This document shows, in pieces, positions 1 to 8,000 of a DNA stretch of 38,954 nucleotides (position 1 is its first letter; each line of letters begins with the position of its first letter). The notes beneath the pieces were generated by a model that saw nothing but the letters and a program-made list of their open reading frames with translations, ran no database searches and had not been told where the DNA came from. Source of the stretch: an archaeon (lineage in GTDB: Archaea > Undinarchaeota > Undinarchaeia > Undinarchaeales > JALTGF01). The position numbers and the translations under genes are program-made. Location of the stretch: NCBI GenBank assembly GCA_027077325.1, contig JALTGF010000019.1, positions 1 through 38,954 on the forward strand. The letters run 5' to 3'.

Positions 1-311
1 CTAGAGGTTTCAGAAAATTTTGAAATAAATTCCTCTTTTGAGATTTCAATTGGCTCAATTTCAGAATCCAACAGTTTTAGGATTTTATCATATGTACAAT
101 TTTTCTGCGTTTCTTTTGTTAGTTTAAGGATTTTCTTTGAGAGATTAACTGCCTTTTCTTCATTTTCTAGATTAAGACCTTCTTCAACACCACCCCACAT
201 AGAAGATCCCCTAAATTTATTAATCTTTTGAAAAAGTTTGTCAACCTCATTTACATTTGATAATTTTTCAAAAAGGTCTGGGATTTTATTTGAAGTATAT
301 TTTAAGATCAT
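1..311 (-). CDS. Unknown protein, C-terminus cut by window edge
   Basis: An open frame starts at ATG 309-311 and runs off the left edge (about 103 codons visible). The visible protein begins MILKYTSNKIPDLFEKLSNV and is lysine- and glutamate-rich and mostly helical, with no membrane segment or motif I recognise. A TATA-like stretch (TTTTTAAATA on the minus strand, about 335-344) lies some 25-30 bp upstream of the ATG, which fits a leaderless transcript. It lies directly downstream of tRNA-Glu(CTC) on the same strand. Codon use matches neighbouring genes, so I believe it is coding, but no function can be proposed. Confidence 0.6.
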   Translation of the reverse strand, partial: MILKYTSNKIPDLFEKLSNVNEVDKLFQKINKFRGSSMWGGVEEGLNLENEEKAVNLSKKILKLTKETQKNCTYDKILKLLDSEIEPIEISKEEFISKFSETS

Positions 312-347
312 TGGTGTGTTTATGAAAAAAGATGTATTTAAAAATAG

Positions 348-464
348 TGCCCCCGATGGGAATTTCAGCAAGCAGAGCGCTGATCGCGCACTCGTGCTCT
401 GCATTTGAACCCATGTCTTCGCCGTGAGAGGGCGAAATGATTGACCGGACTACACCACAGGGGC
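348..464 (-). tRNA. tRNA-Glu(CTC) with T-loop intron at 59/60
   Basis: On the minus strand the acceptor GCCCCTG pairs with CGGGGGC, and the discriminator is A at 348. The anticodon stem TCGCC/GGCGA encloses loop CTCTCAC, giving anticodon CTC. The T-stem and loop are interrupted after TTCAAA. Exons are 464-404 and 361-348 (75 nt mature) and the intron is 362-403 (42 nt). The intron shows a bulge-helix-bulge: exonic TTCA (T-loop 54-57) pairs with intronic TGAA, 3-nt bulges AAT and ATT flank this helix on opposite strands, and an intronic stem GCAGAGC/GCTCTGC extends it. An extra TTGC lies on one side. Cutting after the second bulge base restores a standard TTCAAAT loop. No CCA is encoded. Confidence 0.95.
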
Positions 465-472
465 AGCTGATG

Positions 473-583
473 TCAGCTGGCACCATATACTGCGTTCCGC
501 TTGCCTTTAAGTTCTCCCGCGGAAGCAGTATTATTTTCTGCTTTTATTTTCGCCAACATTGAAATCTGATTTTCCTTCCCCAT
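473..583 (-). CDS. Possible 36-aa peptide (doubtful)
   Basis: A short ATG frame begins MGKENQISMLAKIKAENN and ends just before tRNA-Glu(CTC), overlapping that gene's TATA-like box. The composition is protein-like (charged, no rare residues). There is no convincing ribosome binding site and no recognised family. It may be chance or a remnant. It is the only thing I see in the 220-bp gap between the tRNA and asnS. Confidence 0.2.
   Translation of the reverse strand: MGKENQISMLAKIKAENNTASAGELKGKRNAVYGAS
483..490 (-). promoter_or_regulatory. TATA-like box of tRNA-Glu(CTC)
   Basis: The minus-strand sequence GTATATGG lies about 19-26 bp upstream of the tRNA 5' end (464), the usual place for an archaeal TATA box. 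Between them is an inverted repeat CAGCTGA/TCAGCTG (464-479), which would form a small hairpin at the start of a precursor. Confidence 0.5.
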
Positions 584-684
584 GCTTTCTTTTCTAAAGA
601 AAAGCTGTCTGTTTCTATTTGTGCCAACTTAGGATATTATCTACAAGTAGCAACTAATAAACTTTTCTTTTTTTGTAAAAGCGA

Positions 685-1983
685 TTATGGTCTGAAGCGT
701 TTCATTGTGCGCGGGAAGGAAATTGCATCTTTTATGTTCTTAAGCCCGCAAATCCACGAAATGACCCGTTCGACTCCAACACCATATCCCGAGTGGGGAA
801 CAGCCCCATATTTCCGCAGGTCAAAATACCATTCATAATCACCAGAGCCAGCCCCTTTTTTCTTTAGGTCCTCTTTCATTTGCTTTATGTCATTAGAACG
901 TTCTGAGCCACCGACAATTTCCCGATAGCCCTCCGGGGCAATCATATCAAAGCAAAGAGCAGTTTTTGGATCCTTTGGGTCTGATGGCTTGTAAAATGCC
1001 ATTATGTCCTTTGGATAATTTGTGACAACAACAGGGATTCCAAAATGATCTCCAAGAATTTCTTCCTCCTTTGTGCGGAGGTCCTTCCCCCAGGGGATTT
1101 TCATCCCTTTCTTTTCCAAAATTTTAAGAGCGTCTGTATAGGTGATTGTTGGGTATTCTGCCGTTGCATATTTCTCAAGTAGTTTTATATCCCTTCCAAG
1201 AATCTTAAGTTCAGGTTTGTTTTTTTCAAGCACTTTCTTAATTATAAATTTAATTTCATCCTTTGCAACCTCTGTTATTTCATCTAACTTCATCCATGCG
1301 GCTTCCATCTCGGCCATCCAGAATTCAGCAATATGCATTGCGGTTTTTGATGGCTCTGCCCTAAAAGTAGGTGCAACATCGTATATTTTTTCCAATGCAA
1401 AAATCCCTGCCTCTGCGTAAAGTTGCCAGGACTGCGTCAAATACATAATCTCGTCAAAGTACTTTACTTTAAACAAAGTCATTGTGCCCTCGCAGGCCGT
1501 TGGGGTAAGAATCGGGGGATCGAACTCATAATAGCCACGGCTCCTGAAAAATTCGTGGATTGCACCAAGAACTGTACTCCTTATTTTTAGGATTGCAATC
1601 ATTTTTTGAGAGCGAAGCCAAAGATGTCTTACATCAAGTAAGAATTCTTCACTTAGATCGCGGCCAATTGGGAATGGCTCGGCAAGCCCCACAATTTCCA
1701 ATTCAGAAATGTCAATTTCAAAGCCACCTGGAGCACGGGAGTCTTCGCGAACTTTTCCAGTTAGGGTTAGAGAACTTTCAATCGTAATTTTTTGCGCGTT
1801 TTTAAATGCTTTTTCTCCTTCTTTTGATACTGCCTGGATTATTCCTGAGGAATCACGAATCACTAAAAAAACCTTGTCTTTCAATTCGCGCTTTCTGTAA
1901 ACCCAACCCCGAATAGAAACTTCTTTTCCAACTTTTTCTTTGCTTAGTGTGTCTTTTATTGGGATAAATTTTTTTGCCATCAT
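685..1983 (-). CDS. asnS: Asparaginyl-tRNA synthetase
   Basis: A class IIb aminoacyl-tRNA synthetase of 432 aa that attaches asparagine to tRNA-Asn in the cytoplasm. The N-terminal OB-fold anticodon-binding domain (about residues 15-110, core SIRGWVYRKRELKDKVFLVIRD) is followed by the class II catalytic core. The C-terminal motif 3 region reads YGAVPHSGYGVGVERVISWI and the protein ends in SFPRTMKRFRP. The WYFDLRKYG.VPHSG block and PRT rather than PRD ending favour AsnRS over AspRS. Two start codons are adjacent (1983 and 1980). A TATATATT stretch lies about 25-30 bp upstream and there is no Shine-Dalgarno. The membrane-protein gene at 2051-2689 is 67 bp upstream on the same strand. Confidence 0.88.
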   Translation of the reverse strand: MMAKKFIPIKDTLSKEKVGKEVSIRGWVYRKRELKDKVFLVIRDSSGIIQAVSKEGEKAFKNAQKITIESSLTLTGKVREDSRAPGGFEIDISELEIVGLAEPFPIGRDLSEEFLLDVRHLWLRSQKMIAILKIRSTVLGAIHEFFRSRGYYEFDPPILTPTACEGTMTLFKVKYFDEIMYLTQSWQLYAEAGIFALEKIYDVAPTFRAEPSKTAMHIAEFWMAEMEAAWMKLDEITEVAKDEIKFIIKKVLEKNKPELKILGRDIKLLEKYATAEYPTITYTDALKILEKKGMKIPWGKDLRTKEEEILGDHFGIPVVVTNYPKDIMAFYKPSDPKDPKTALCFDMIAPEGYREIVGGSERSNDIKQMKEDLKKKGAGSGDYEWYFDLRKYGAVPHSGYGVGVERVISWICGLKNIKDAISFPRTMKRFRP

Positions 1984-2050
1984 AGGAGTATTAGAAATAA
2001 GGATAATATATAGTTAGCGCCATTAGAACAGCGATAACCAGATCGATAAT

Positions 2051-2689
2051 TTAACCAGCAGCAAGCGTCATCACATAGTTAAAAAATCGTTCTCCCAGGT
2101 ATGTTATAAAGAAAAACTGGATTGGAAACATAACCATCCCATTAATTAGTGCCATTGGGAGTGGCTCCCTTGCAAAAAATGGCAAGAAGATAATCATATA
2201 AACTACATAGATTCCTATGCTAAGCATATAAACGAATGTCAAATTGGCAAGCACATAATCCGTGCCAAGAATTCTGAAGATTGGAACTAAAGTTATGACC
2301 CATAAGGAAAAGTAAATAAACTGGGCAATTGAGCTTTGCACACCTTTAGTTATTGCAAAGTCAAATGGGGTTGGGCGTGTCGCTATTTGCAGATATATGA
2401 AAGTTGTTATTGCAATCATTATAAGAGCAGGTATTGCCCCAAAAAACAGTGTCACAGGAAACAAAATAAAAGTTACAAATCCAATCCCAACTTTTACTAA
2501 AATTGAAAGGCGGGTAAGGAGAAGCATTGTTGTAAGAATTGTTAAGCCAACCAGGGGGCTATTTTCATGTGGTGCCTTGAAAATTGTAAAAAGCATTATT
2601 GCAAGAAGAAACCCAAACACAAGGAAGATACTTAATATTATTTGAGCAGGAGACATCTTAAAGATGTAATCTTTAAATGATTTGGCCAT
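2051..2689 (-). CDS. Polytopic membrane protein, unknown function
   Basis: A 212-aa protein with six or seven hydrophobic segments. The first is near residues 14-38 (AQIILSIFLVFGFLLAIM) and the last near 185-205. A short charged N-terminus (MAKSFKDYIFK) precedes the first segment and there is no signal cleavage site. I recognise no transporter or enzyme signature. It is co-directional with asnS 67 bp downstream, so the two could share a transcript. Nothing links it functionally to tRNA charging. Confidence 0.75.
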   Translation of the reverse strand: MAKSFKDYIFKMSPAQIILSIFLVFGFLLAIMLFTIFKAPHENSPLVGLTILTTMLLLTRLSILVKVGIGFVTFILFPVTLFFGAIPALIMIAITTFIYLQIATRPTPFDFAITKGVQSSIAQFIYFSLWVITLVPIFRILGTDYVLANLTFVYMLSIGIYVVYMIIFLPFFAREPLPMALINGMVMFPIQFFFITYLGERFFNYVMTLAAG

Positions 2690-2728
2690 TCTAAAAAAAT
2701 ATCAGCGCAAGATGTATAAAAATATTCG

Positions 2729-5398
2729 CTATGACTTGAATGGCAAAGATAATACGTATTTACACCTAAGAGCAGCCCGCTTTAGATATTTTACACGACC
2801 AAACCCTTTTTCAGGATAAAGTGTGTTATAATATGCATGAATCCGGACCAAAGCATCTTGCAGTTTTGGATCAACGGTTACTGCATCCCACTCGAAATCA
2901 GCCTCTGCCCATTTGTCAAGAACTTTTACGAAGTTAAGGACTACATTGACATTGTGAGACAAGATTTCATCCTTACTTAAATCCTTGAGTTCTTCTTTAC
3001 GATCAACGGAAACATCCACTGACCATCTACGTCTTAATTTTTGAAGTTTTCTGAGTAAACTTATCGAGTTAGCTCCAAAAGTAAATTGGTCTGGAACCCA
3101 ATGTCTCCCTATTGAGAGGTACTTTGAGACAGAATCCAAGAGTACAATAATGACATCAATTATTTGTTGCGTCTTCTTTTGTAAATCCCAATAGGATTCA
3201 ATAGCATGCTGAACATTTCCATCAAATACCTTATCTAAGACTTCTTTAAGGTTATTTTTTACGAACAGATCACGGGTTATTTCATTAAAAGTGGCATCGG
3301 GAGGGATTCCAAGTTCAATACCAAATAACTGCAATAGCTCTAATTTTGCACTTTTCAAGCTTTTCTCCTGGCTCCAGAACAAAAGATTTCGTTTCTTTAT
3401 TGATGCCTTTACTACATCATTGTACCACTCTTTTGAGACTTCAAGAAAATTATCTACTGACTGAGAGAAGTATTTCACATTTTCCCCATATTGAATAGTT
3501 GCCTTAAATGTTTCAACAATCCCCAGACTGTGTAAACGATTGAGGACAACACGCCCCTGGGGGGAAAGATACCCGCCGCCCCGACTAGATGGAGCAATTA
3601 TCCCAGTTTTTCTTGCAATTTCAAACTTTCCAAGACCATGAGGCTCCTTAGCAAGAGCCAATATAATTTTCTCAGCAAAGGTCAATTCATTCTCTGATTC
3701 TTTTTTATTTACAAACGAAATTCTAGGGTATCCCCATGCCCTTAATGAAGGAAGGTAAACATCATAGTAAAATGAGCGCCCTTTACTTGTTACATAAAAA
3801 CCACGTTCTTTAACTACTAGCCCAGATTCCAAAATCCACTTATCTAGTCTGTACCTTTGCCAAGAATCTTTTTTATTTGCTAATTTCCAAGGGGTCCGAT
3901 TATTCGAAAGCAAAAACAAAAGATAAGCAATTTCATTTTTAGTAACAACATCAGATTGCTTAGTGAGGAAATACTTTTCAAAAAACGTGTCTAGGTCAAC
4001 TTTTAAGGCCTTTAACACCTTTTGAAGGGATTTCCAGATTTTGATTCCTTCTTGAGTAGCATATAATAATTTTAGAGATGAAATGTTTTTATCAATTTTT
4101 TTAGTGATGATTCCAGCATTTTCAAGCCGATGAACGCTAGTTAATAGTTGAGGCAACGCCTTCCCAAAATCAGTCATAAGCTCATTTGTGTACAATGGCT
4201 TTCCATTATTCTGTGCAATCACTACCTTATTTAGAACCCACAACAGATTTCTACAGCCAGAGCCCAAGTTTTCATTGGATGATTCAAAAAAATTATGTGA
4301 CTTTAATTGAGATATAAAATCAAGATAAAGGGTGATTATCTTTGGCTTTTTGTGTAAAAGATTGAGCAATGCCATTCGGCTCATAGTTCCCTGCAAGCCC
4401 TTTTGATTAATCTTTTTTAAAAGAGCATAATATTTTTTCCCTTTCTCTTGAGTTACATATGTTGTTTTAAGATGCTCGACAAATCCTATATGCTGAAATT
4501 TTCTAATTGCAAGTTCATGAACAGGGACGCTGTAATTTTTACACCACCCCCAAAGTTGTGGATGGTCTTTATCAAGTATCTTCTTTAAAGAAAAAACGTA
4601 TTCTTTCGTAAGTTTTTTTGAGCTAATTGGCCAATACTCCATTAGCAGCCTTAAGGTGCACATATCACCCGGTGAAATACGTTTCATAGTATTAGGGAGG
4701 TCTTTTGAGAGTTGCCCAAGGTAATAGTCAGGCTCTCGGTATTTGATAGAGTATGACCCATGCTCAGATTTGACAAGTAAGCTCCCTTTTTTAGAAAGCT
4801 GATAGTATTTTAAAACTTTAGGATTTATGTTTGGTGGCTCATAATTTTGGATGATGCCCCCATCCTTTAATGTTTCTAGCAGGGTAAACTTCCGTTTATT
4901 AATGCTATACATTGGTTTAACAAGAACTAGTTGTGGGAATAACTTCGTAAAATCTTCAAAAGGAAAAGGGTTTAATTCATGTTTCTTAAAATTATCTGAG
5001 ATTCGCTCCATAAACCCCAAGCGAGTGTGGCCGATCCCAAGATAAAAAAAGAGAGTTTCCCCATGAAGGCCTATAACATATCCGTTTATGCCTTGCCTCC
5101 AATTATCTATAAGATTATTCTGGAGGGGCAGCATTACTTTTTCTACAAAATGCTTTCCAAACCGGGTAAGCTCATAAGTTGTAGGGGGATATTTTTTTAC
5201 AAGCTTGTAGTCAGTTAAAGGAGCATACACTCTGTACAATGCAAGTGATTCAAGTGGCCTTGTATTAGTGATTGTACCTTTTTTATAGAGTTGCATTAAG
5301 AAATCCCATCGTTCATAAGATGCCAAAACAGAGTACAACATTATCTGGGCTTCTCTAAGAGTCCGTATTTCACTTAAAGGTTTAAATTCAAACGCCAT
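2729..5398 (-). CDS. Giant protein with apparent tandem winged-helix domains
   Basis: An 889-aa protein. I choose the ATG at 5398 over the in-frame ATG at 5461 because a TATA-like AATTAATTATA sits about 26 bp upstream of 5398 and strong coding character (MAFEFKPLSEIRTLREAQ) starts there. The first about 620 residues contain successive segments that read like winged helices: a helical pair, a recognition-like helix, then a beta-wing ending in phrases such as YELTRFGKHFVEK, YQLSKKGSLLV, YVTQEKGKKYYALLKK, YATQEGIKIWKSL, FYVTSKGRSFYYDVY. The unit near residues 575-650 (IARKTG...VVLNRLHSLGIVETF) is clearest. The C-terminal third is long helices. There are no membrane segments or nucleotide-binding loops. 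This suggests DNA or RNA binding, but domain count and function are inference; no family is recognised. Confidence 0.8.
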   Translation of the reverse strand: MAFEFKPLSEIRTLREAQIMLYSVLASYERWDFLMQLYKKGTITNTRPLESLALYRVYAPLTDYKLVKKYPPTTYELTRFGKHFVEKVMLPLQNNLIDNWRQGINGYVIGLHGETLFFYLGIGHTRLGFMERISDNFKKHELNPFPFEDFTKLFPQLVLVKPMYSINKRKFTLLETLKDGGIIQNYEPPNINPKVLKYYQLSKKGSLLVKSEHGSYSIKYREPDYYLGQLSKDLPNTMKRISPGDMCTLRLLMEYWPISSKKLTKEYVFSLKKILDKDHPQLWGWCKNYSVPVHELAIRKFQHIGFVEHLKTTYVTQEKGKKYYALLKKINQKGLQGTMSRMALLNLLHKKPKIITLYLDFISQLKSHNFFESSNENLGSGCRNLLWVLNKVVIAQNNGKPLYTNELMTDFGKALPQLLTSVHRLENAGIITKKIDKNISSLKLLYATQEGIKIWKSLQKVLKALKVDLDTFFEKYFLTKQSDVVTKNEIAYLLFLLSNNRTPWKLANKKDSWQRYRLDKWILESGLVVKERGFYVTSKGRSFYYDVYLPSLRAWGYPRISFVNKKESENELTFAEKIILALAKEPHGLGKFEIARKTGIIAPSSRGGGYLSPQGRVVLNRLHSLGIVETFKATIQYGENVKYFSQSVDNFLEVSKEWYNDVVKASIKKRNLLFWSQEKSLKSAKLELLQLFGIELGIPPDATFNEITRDLFVKNNLKEVLDKVFDGNVQHAIESYWDLQKKTQQIIDVIIVLLDSVSKYLSIGRHWVPDQFTFGANSISLLRKLQKLRRRWSVDVSVDRKEELKDLSKDEILSHNVNVVLNFVKVLDKWAEADFEWDAVTVDPKLQDALVRIHAYYNTLYPEKGFGRVKYLKRAALRCKYVLSLPFKS

Positions 5399-5707
5399 TA
5401 GAATGGATTCCCTATAATTAATTAACCCATTAGATACACATATACATAAGATAAATGCCATATAAAAGTCTTTTTACTGATATAAGATAAAAACCTTTAA
5501 ATACCTTTTAGAATTAATTAGAAGTATATAGCAATTTAAACTCACGCAAATCTTCATAAACCGCCAGCGGCAACTGGCAAATCAGATTTGCAATCGCGTG
5601 TATTTTTAGATAGCCCTATTCAGGAAATTATCCATCGATTTCTAAGAGGAAGTAATTCAAGGTAGTATAAAAATGTTTCGAAAATATAAAAATGGGAGGT
5701 TGAGTCG
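5399..5707. other. Intergenic region upstream of ftsZ
   Basis: About 309 bp without a gene between two divergent transcripts. It holds TATA-like stretches for both: near 5413-5425 for the minus-strand gene, and at 5523-5530 and 5664-5693 for ftsZ. It also holds the foldable element at 5543-5600. A ribosome binding site GGGAGGT lies 8 bases before the ftsZ ATG. Confidence 0.5.
5543..5600 (+). other. Foldable RNA-like element in ftsZ upstream region
   Basis: CACGC at 5543 can pair with GCGTG ending at 5600. Inside, GCAAATC can pair with GATTTGC, and a third stem GCCAG/CTGGC has a 6-base loop. The element is more GC-rich than the flanks and is followed by a T-run. It could be part of a long ftsZ leader or a small RNA; alternative pairing GCAAAT/ATTTGC is also possible. 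There is no homology evidence. Confidence 0.3.
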
Positions 5708-6835
5708 ATGGAGTTTACAATAGGAAATGCCATAAATGACCAAATTCCGGCAGAGGTTGTTGAAAGGCAAGAAAATAAAGTTGGCCGGGCAAGGATAGTT
5801 GTTATTGGAGCAGGTGGCGCTGGCAATAATTCAATAACTAGGCTAATGAATATGGGAGGCGTAAAAGGGGCTAAATCCGTTATTGTCAATACAGATATGC
5901 AACATCTTGAAATTTCAAAAGCAGATTCAAAAATATTAATTGGATACAACATAACTGAAGGACTTGGCGCGGGGGGGTTTCCAGAAGTTGGAAAACAAGC
6001 AGCAGAGTCTAGCAGAAAAGAGCTAAGAGAAGTCCTTAAAGGGGCACACCTAGTATTTTTAACATGTGGTCTTGGCGGCGGCACGGGAACTGGTTCACTC
6101 CCAGTAATTGCAGAAATTGCAAAAAAAGAAAAAGCAATTGTTGTTGCAACCGTTACAACACCATTTGATCTTGAAAAGGCAAGATTGGCAAAAGCAGAAG
6201 AAGGCTTGCTTGAACTAAAACAAAATGCAGACACTGTTATTGTAATAGACAACAACAAACTCGTAGATTACTATCCTAATCTTCCATTAAACCAAGCATT
6301 TGCGATGGCTGATGAATTGATTGCTAGCATGATTAAGGGGATTACTGAAACAATAACAGTTCCAAGTTTGATGAACCTTGATTTTGCAGATGTTAAAACA
6401 ATTATGACACAAGGCGGCGTTGCAATGATTGGCGTTGGCGAAAGTGACACTCAAAACAAGGTGCATGAAGCCGTTGAAAATGCGTTAAAGCACCCACTTT
6501 TAGATGTTGACTATCGGGGCGCAAACGGTGCACTAATTCATATAACCGGTGGACCAGAAATGACACTTGCACAGGTAACTGAAGCAGGAGAAATAATCTC
6601 AAATTCAATGAGCCCAGATGCACAGATAATTTGGGGCGCAAGAGTAGACCCGGATATGGGTGGAAAGATTAGGGTGATGACCATAGTAACTGGGGTTCAT
6701 AGCCCAAACATAATTGGAAAAAACAACGGCCTTGGGATAAAAATGATTAAAGCACAAAGCCCAAAGCAAATGGCCAGGGGTCTAGGAGGTGGAAAACCAC
6801 AAGCGCTAAGGGAACTTTCCATAGATTACCTGTAA
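5708..6835 (+). CDS. ftsZ: Cell division GTPase FtsZ
   Basis: A tubulin-family GTPase (375 aa) that polymerises into the cytokinetic ring. The nucleotide-binding core starts with VVIGAGGAGNN near residue 31. The tubulin signature GGGTGTGS is at 123-130. The T7 synergy loop NLDFADVK at 223-230 carries the catalytic aspartate pair. The second domain is complete to about residue 330, followed by a short glycine-rich linker and the tail RELSIDYL, a plausible partner-binding peptide. A strong Shine-Dalgarno (GGGAGGT) precedes the ATG, in contrast to many leaderless genes here. A GC-rich hairpin terminator-like element follows. I cannot assign it to the FtsZ1 or FtsZ2 archaeal paralogue group by eye. 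Confidence 0.97.
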   Translation: MEFTIGNAINDQIPAEVVERQENKVGRARIVVIGAGGAGNNSITRLMNMGGVKGAKSVIVNTDMQHLEISKADSKILIGYNITEGLGAGGFPEVGKQAAESSRKELREVLKGAHLVFLTCGLGGGTGTGSLPVIAEIAKKEKAIVVATVTTPFDLEKARLAKAEEGLLELKQNADTVIVIDNNKLVDYYPNLPLNQAFAMADELIASMIKGITETITVPSLMNLDFADVKTIMTQGGVAMIGVGESDTQNKVHEAVENALKHPLLDVDYRGANGALIHITGGPEMTLAQVTEAGEIISNSMSPDAQIIWGARVDPDMGGKIRVMTIVTGVHSPNIIGKNNGLGIKMIKAQSPKQMARGLGGGKPQALRELSIDYL

Positions 6836-6881
6836 CGCTTATTTCTCAAAAGGGAGTTCAGCCATATTACCACCCAAACGA

Positions 6882-6906
6882 CCGGGCCCAATCCCTCAGG
6901 GCCCGG
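6882..6906 (+). terminator. GC-rich hairpin after ftsZ
   Basis: A perfect 8-bp stem CCGGGCCC/GGGCCCGG with a 9-nt loop is followed by CCCTCCCCTTTT and more T-rich sequence. An outer AAAAGGGAG (about 6848-6856) can also pair with the CTCCCCTTTT. It lies between convergent ftsZ and the nucleotidyltransferase gene, so it could act from both sides. Such a stable hairpin is unusual beside the simple poly-T ends elsewhere in the window. Confidence 0.6.
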
Positions 6907-6974
6907 CCCTCCCCTTTTAATTTTTAAAAAAGATTTCAGAGATTAGAACAAAAATAAAAAAATTAAATTTAGGA

Positions 6975-7577
6975 TTATAAAGAGAGATTAATAGAGTGAA
7001 GCGCGGCGTTTTTAATTTTGTTCCACCACTGCTTGTGTATTTCTAAGACATTTTTATCGATGTGCTTTACAAATGCCGATTGTATGTCTTTTATTACAGA
7101 TGGCCCTATGTCAAAAAGATAACTTTCAATAGCTTGAAGAATTCTAGCATCGTAAAGATCTTGACGTCCATCAACTAATATAAATGGATAAAATATTTCA
7201 GGCTCAAGAGTGGGCAGTTCATTAGCAATGCCAAGCTCTTTTGGAGTTCTTCCCTGAACACTAATCTCAATTGGGGTATTACAGTTTTTAACTCGCTCGC
7301 CAGTAAATCCAGCACATAACTCATCAGGAAGGCCATCAACAATATCTTTAACAAATGATTCGTATTTCCTCAATGGTTTATCTCCTTTAATTCCAATCCA
7401 GACATCTATGTCTCCGGAATGCTTTGAAGGACGATTTACAGAACTCCCGACAATAATTGCATATGCAAACTCATCGCCAAGTTTTTCTTTAATACTTAAA
7501 ACAATTTTTTTAATCCTTGAAATTTCTAAAAATAACTTAGGGAACAACCCACTTTTTTTGGCAGTTTTTAGATCCAT
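6975..7577 (-). CDS. Nucleotidyltransferase-fold protein
   Basis: A 200-aa protein with the polymerase-beta type nucleotidyltransferase signature G44-S45 followed by D56-x-D58 (GSSVNRPSKHSGDIDVW), which holds the two metal-binding aspartates. A third acidic residue is probably in the strand TPIEISVQ near residue 108. The C-terminal half (about 125-195) is helical, as in the small MNT-like enzymes. The substrate cannot be read from sequence. No HEPN partner gene is adjacent, so a toxin-antitoxin role is not supported. The start ATG at 7577 has a TATA-like CATATTTATG about 22-31 bp upstream, and a perfect palindrome lies further upstream (7626-7647). Confidence 0.75.
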   Translation of the reverse strand: MDLKTAKKSGLFPKLFLEISRIKKIVLSIKEKLGDEFAYAIIVGSSVNRPSKHSGDIDVWIGIKGDKPLRKYESFVKDIVDGLPDELCAGFTGERVKNCNTPIEISVQGRTPKELGIANELPTLEPEIFYPFILVDGRQDLYDARILQAIESYLFDIGPSVIKDIQSAFVKHIDKNVLEIHKQWWNKIKNAALHSINLSL

Positions 7578-7625
7578 ATGAAATAGTTGGAAGTTGGCTC
7601 ATAAATATGTTTTGATTTATTAGGA

Positions 7626-7647
7626 TTATTTTCCATATGGAAAATAA
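7626..7647. promoter_or_regulatory. 22-bp perfect palindrome upstream of nucleotidyltransferase
   Basis: The half-site TTATTTTCCAT is followed by its exact reverse complement with no spacer. It lies about 20 bp upstream of the TATA-like box and 50-70 bp upstream of the ATG at 7577, which fits an operator or activator site for a homodimeric regulator. It also lies downstream of the membrane-protein gene ending at 7710, but that gene already has a T-rich end (7655-7700). Confidence 0.45.
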
Positions 7648-7654
7648 AAGAAGA

Positions 7655-7700
7655 GCAACCAATCTAAGAGTTTTAAAAATAAAAAAAGAAAAGAAAAAGG
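7655..7700 (-). terminator. Poly-T terminator-like tract
   Basis: Read on the minus strand just after the stop of the 7710-8000 gene, the sequence is almost pure pyrimidine with runs of five to seven T. Archaeal RNA polymerase terminates at such U-rich tracts without a hairpin. Confidence 0.45.
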
Positions 7701-7709
7701 GTATTTGCA

Positions 7710-8000
7710 CTATTTAGTTGATATTAAGTCACTTGCAATTAAGAATGCTCCAATAAGGAAGAGTATCCATGCGATTACTTCCCAGAGTATTCCTAAACCG
7801 TACTGTGCTTGGGCAAGGCTTGGCAATGCCCAGAAGCCGATTGAAGTCGCTGCATCTAAGAAGAGGAAGAAAATACCTGCTACAAAGAATCCAATCCCCT
7901 TCATAATCTTGTTCAGAAGTCCACTGTATTTTAGCAACACTAGGCCGATCAGGATAAATAGTGCGAGTTCGACCGATGGATTTGGTGCTAGTAGTGTCAT
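7710..8000 (-). CDS. Small membrane protein, three predicted TM segments
   Basis: A 96-aa hydrophobic protein with segments near residues 10-27, 33-50 and 70-90 and almost no soluble part; it ends SDLISTK. A TATATAAAA-like box (minus strand, about 8028-8037) lies 28-37 bp upstream of the ATG at 8000. This supports that start over the longer alternative frame. There are no recognised motifs. It stands alone between the ligase and nucleotidyltransferase genes. Confidence 0.7.
   Translation of the reverse strand: MTLLAPNPSVELALFILIGLVLLKYSGLLNKIMKGIGFFVAGIFFLFLDAATSIGFWALPSLAQAQYGLGILWEVIAWILFLIGAFLIASDLISTK

Noticed and set aside
348..464. Split, permuted or disrupted pseudo-tRNA
   Set aside because: Acceptor, D, anticodon and T stems are intact in correct order and the BHB predicts exact restoration of the T-loop.
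685..1983. Aspartyl-tRNA synthetase
   Set aside because: The C-terminal PRT motif and the WYFDLRKYG.VPHSG block are those of AsnRS; AspRS normally ends in PRD with different flanks.
5620..6258. 212-aa open frame antisense to ftsZ
   Set aside because: It lies opposite the conserved FtsZ GTPase domain and its translation is low-complexity Ser/Pro/Ile typical of an antisense shadow.
6975..7577. MNT/HEPN toxin-antitoxin system
   Set aside because: No HEPN-like partner gene with an RX4-6H motif is adjacent; the nucleotidyltransferase stands alone.
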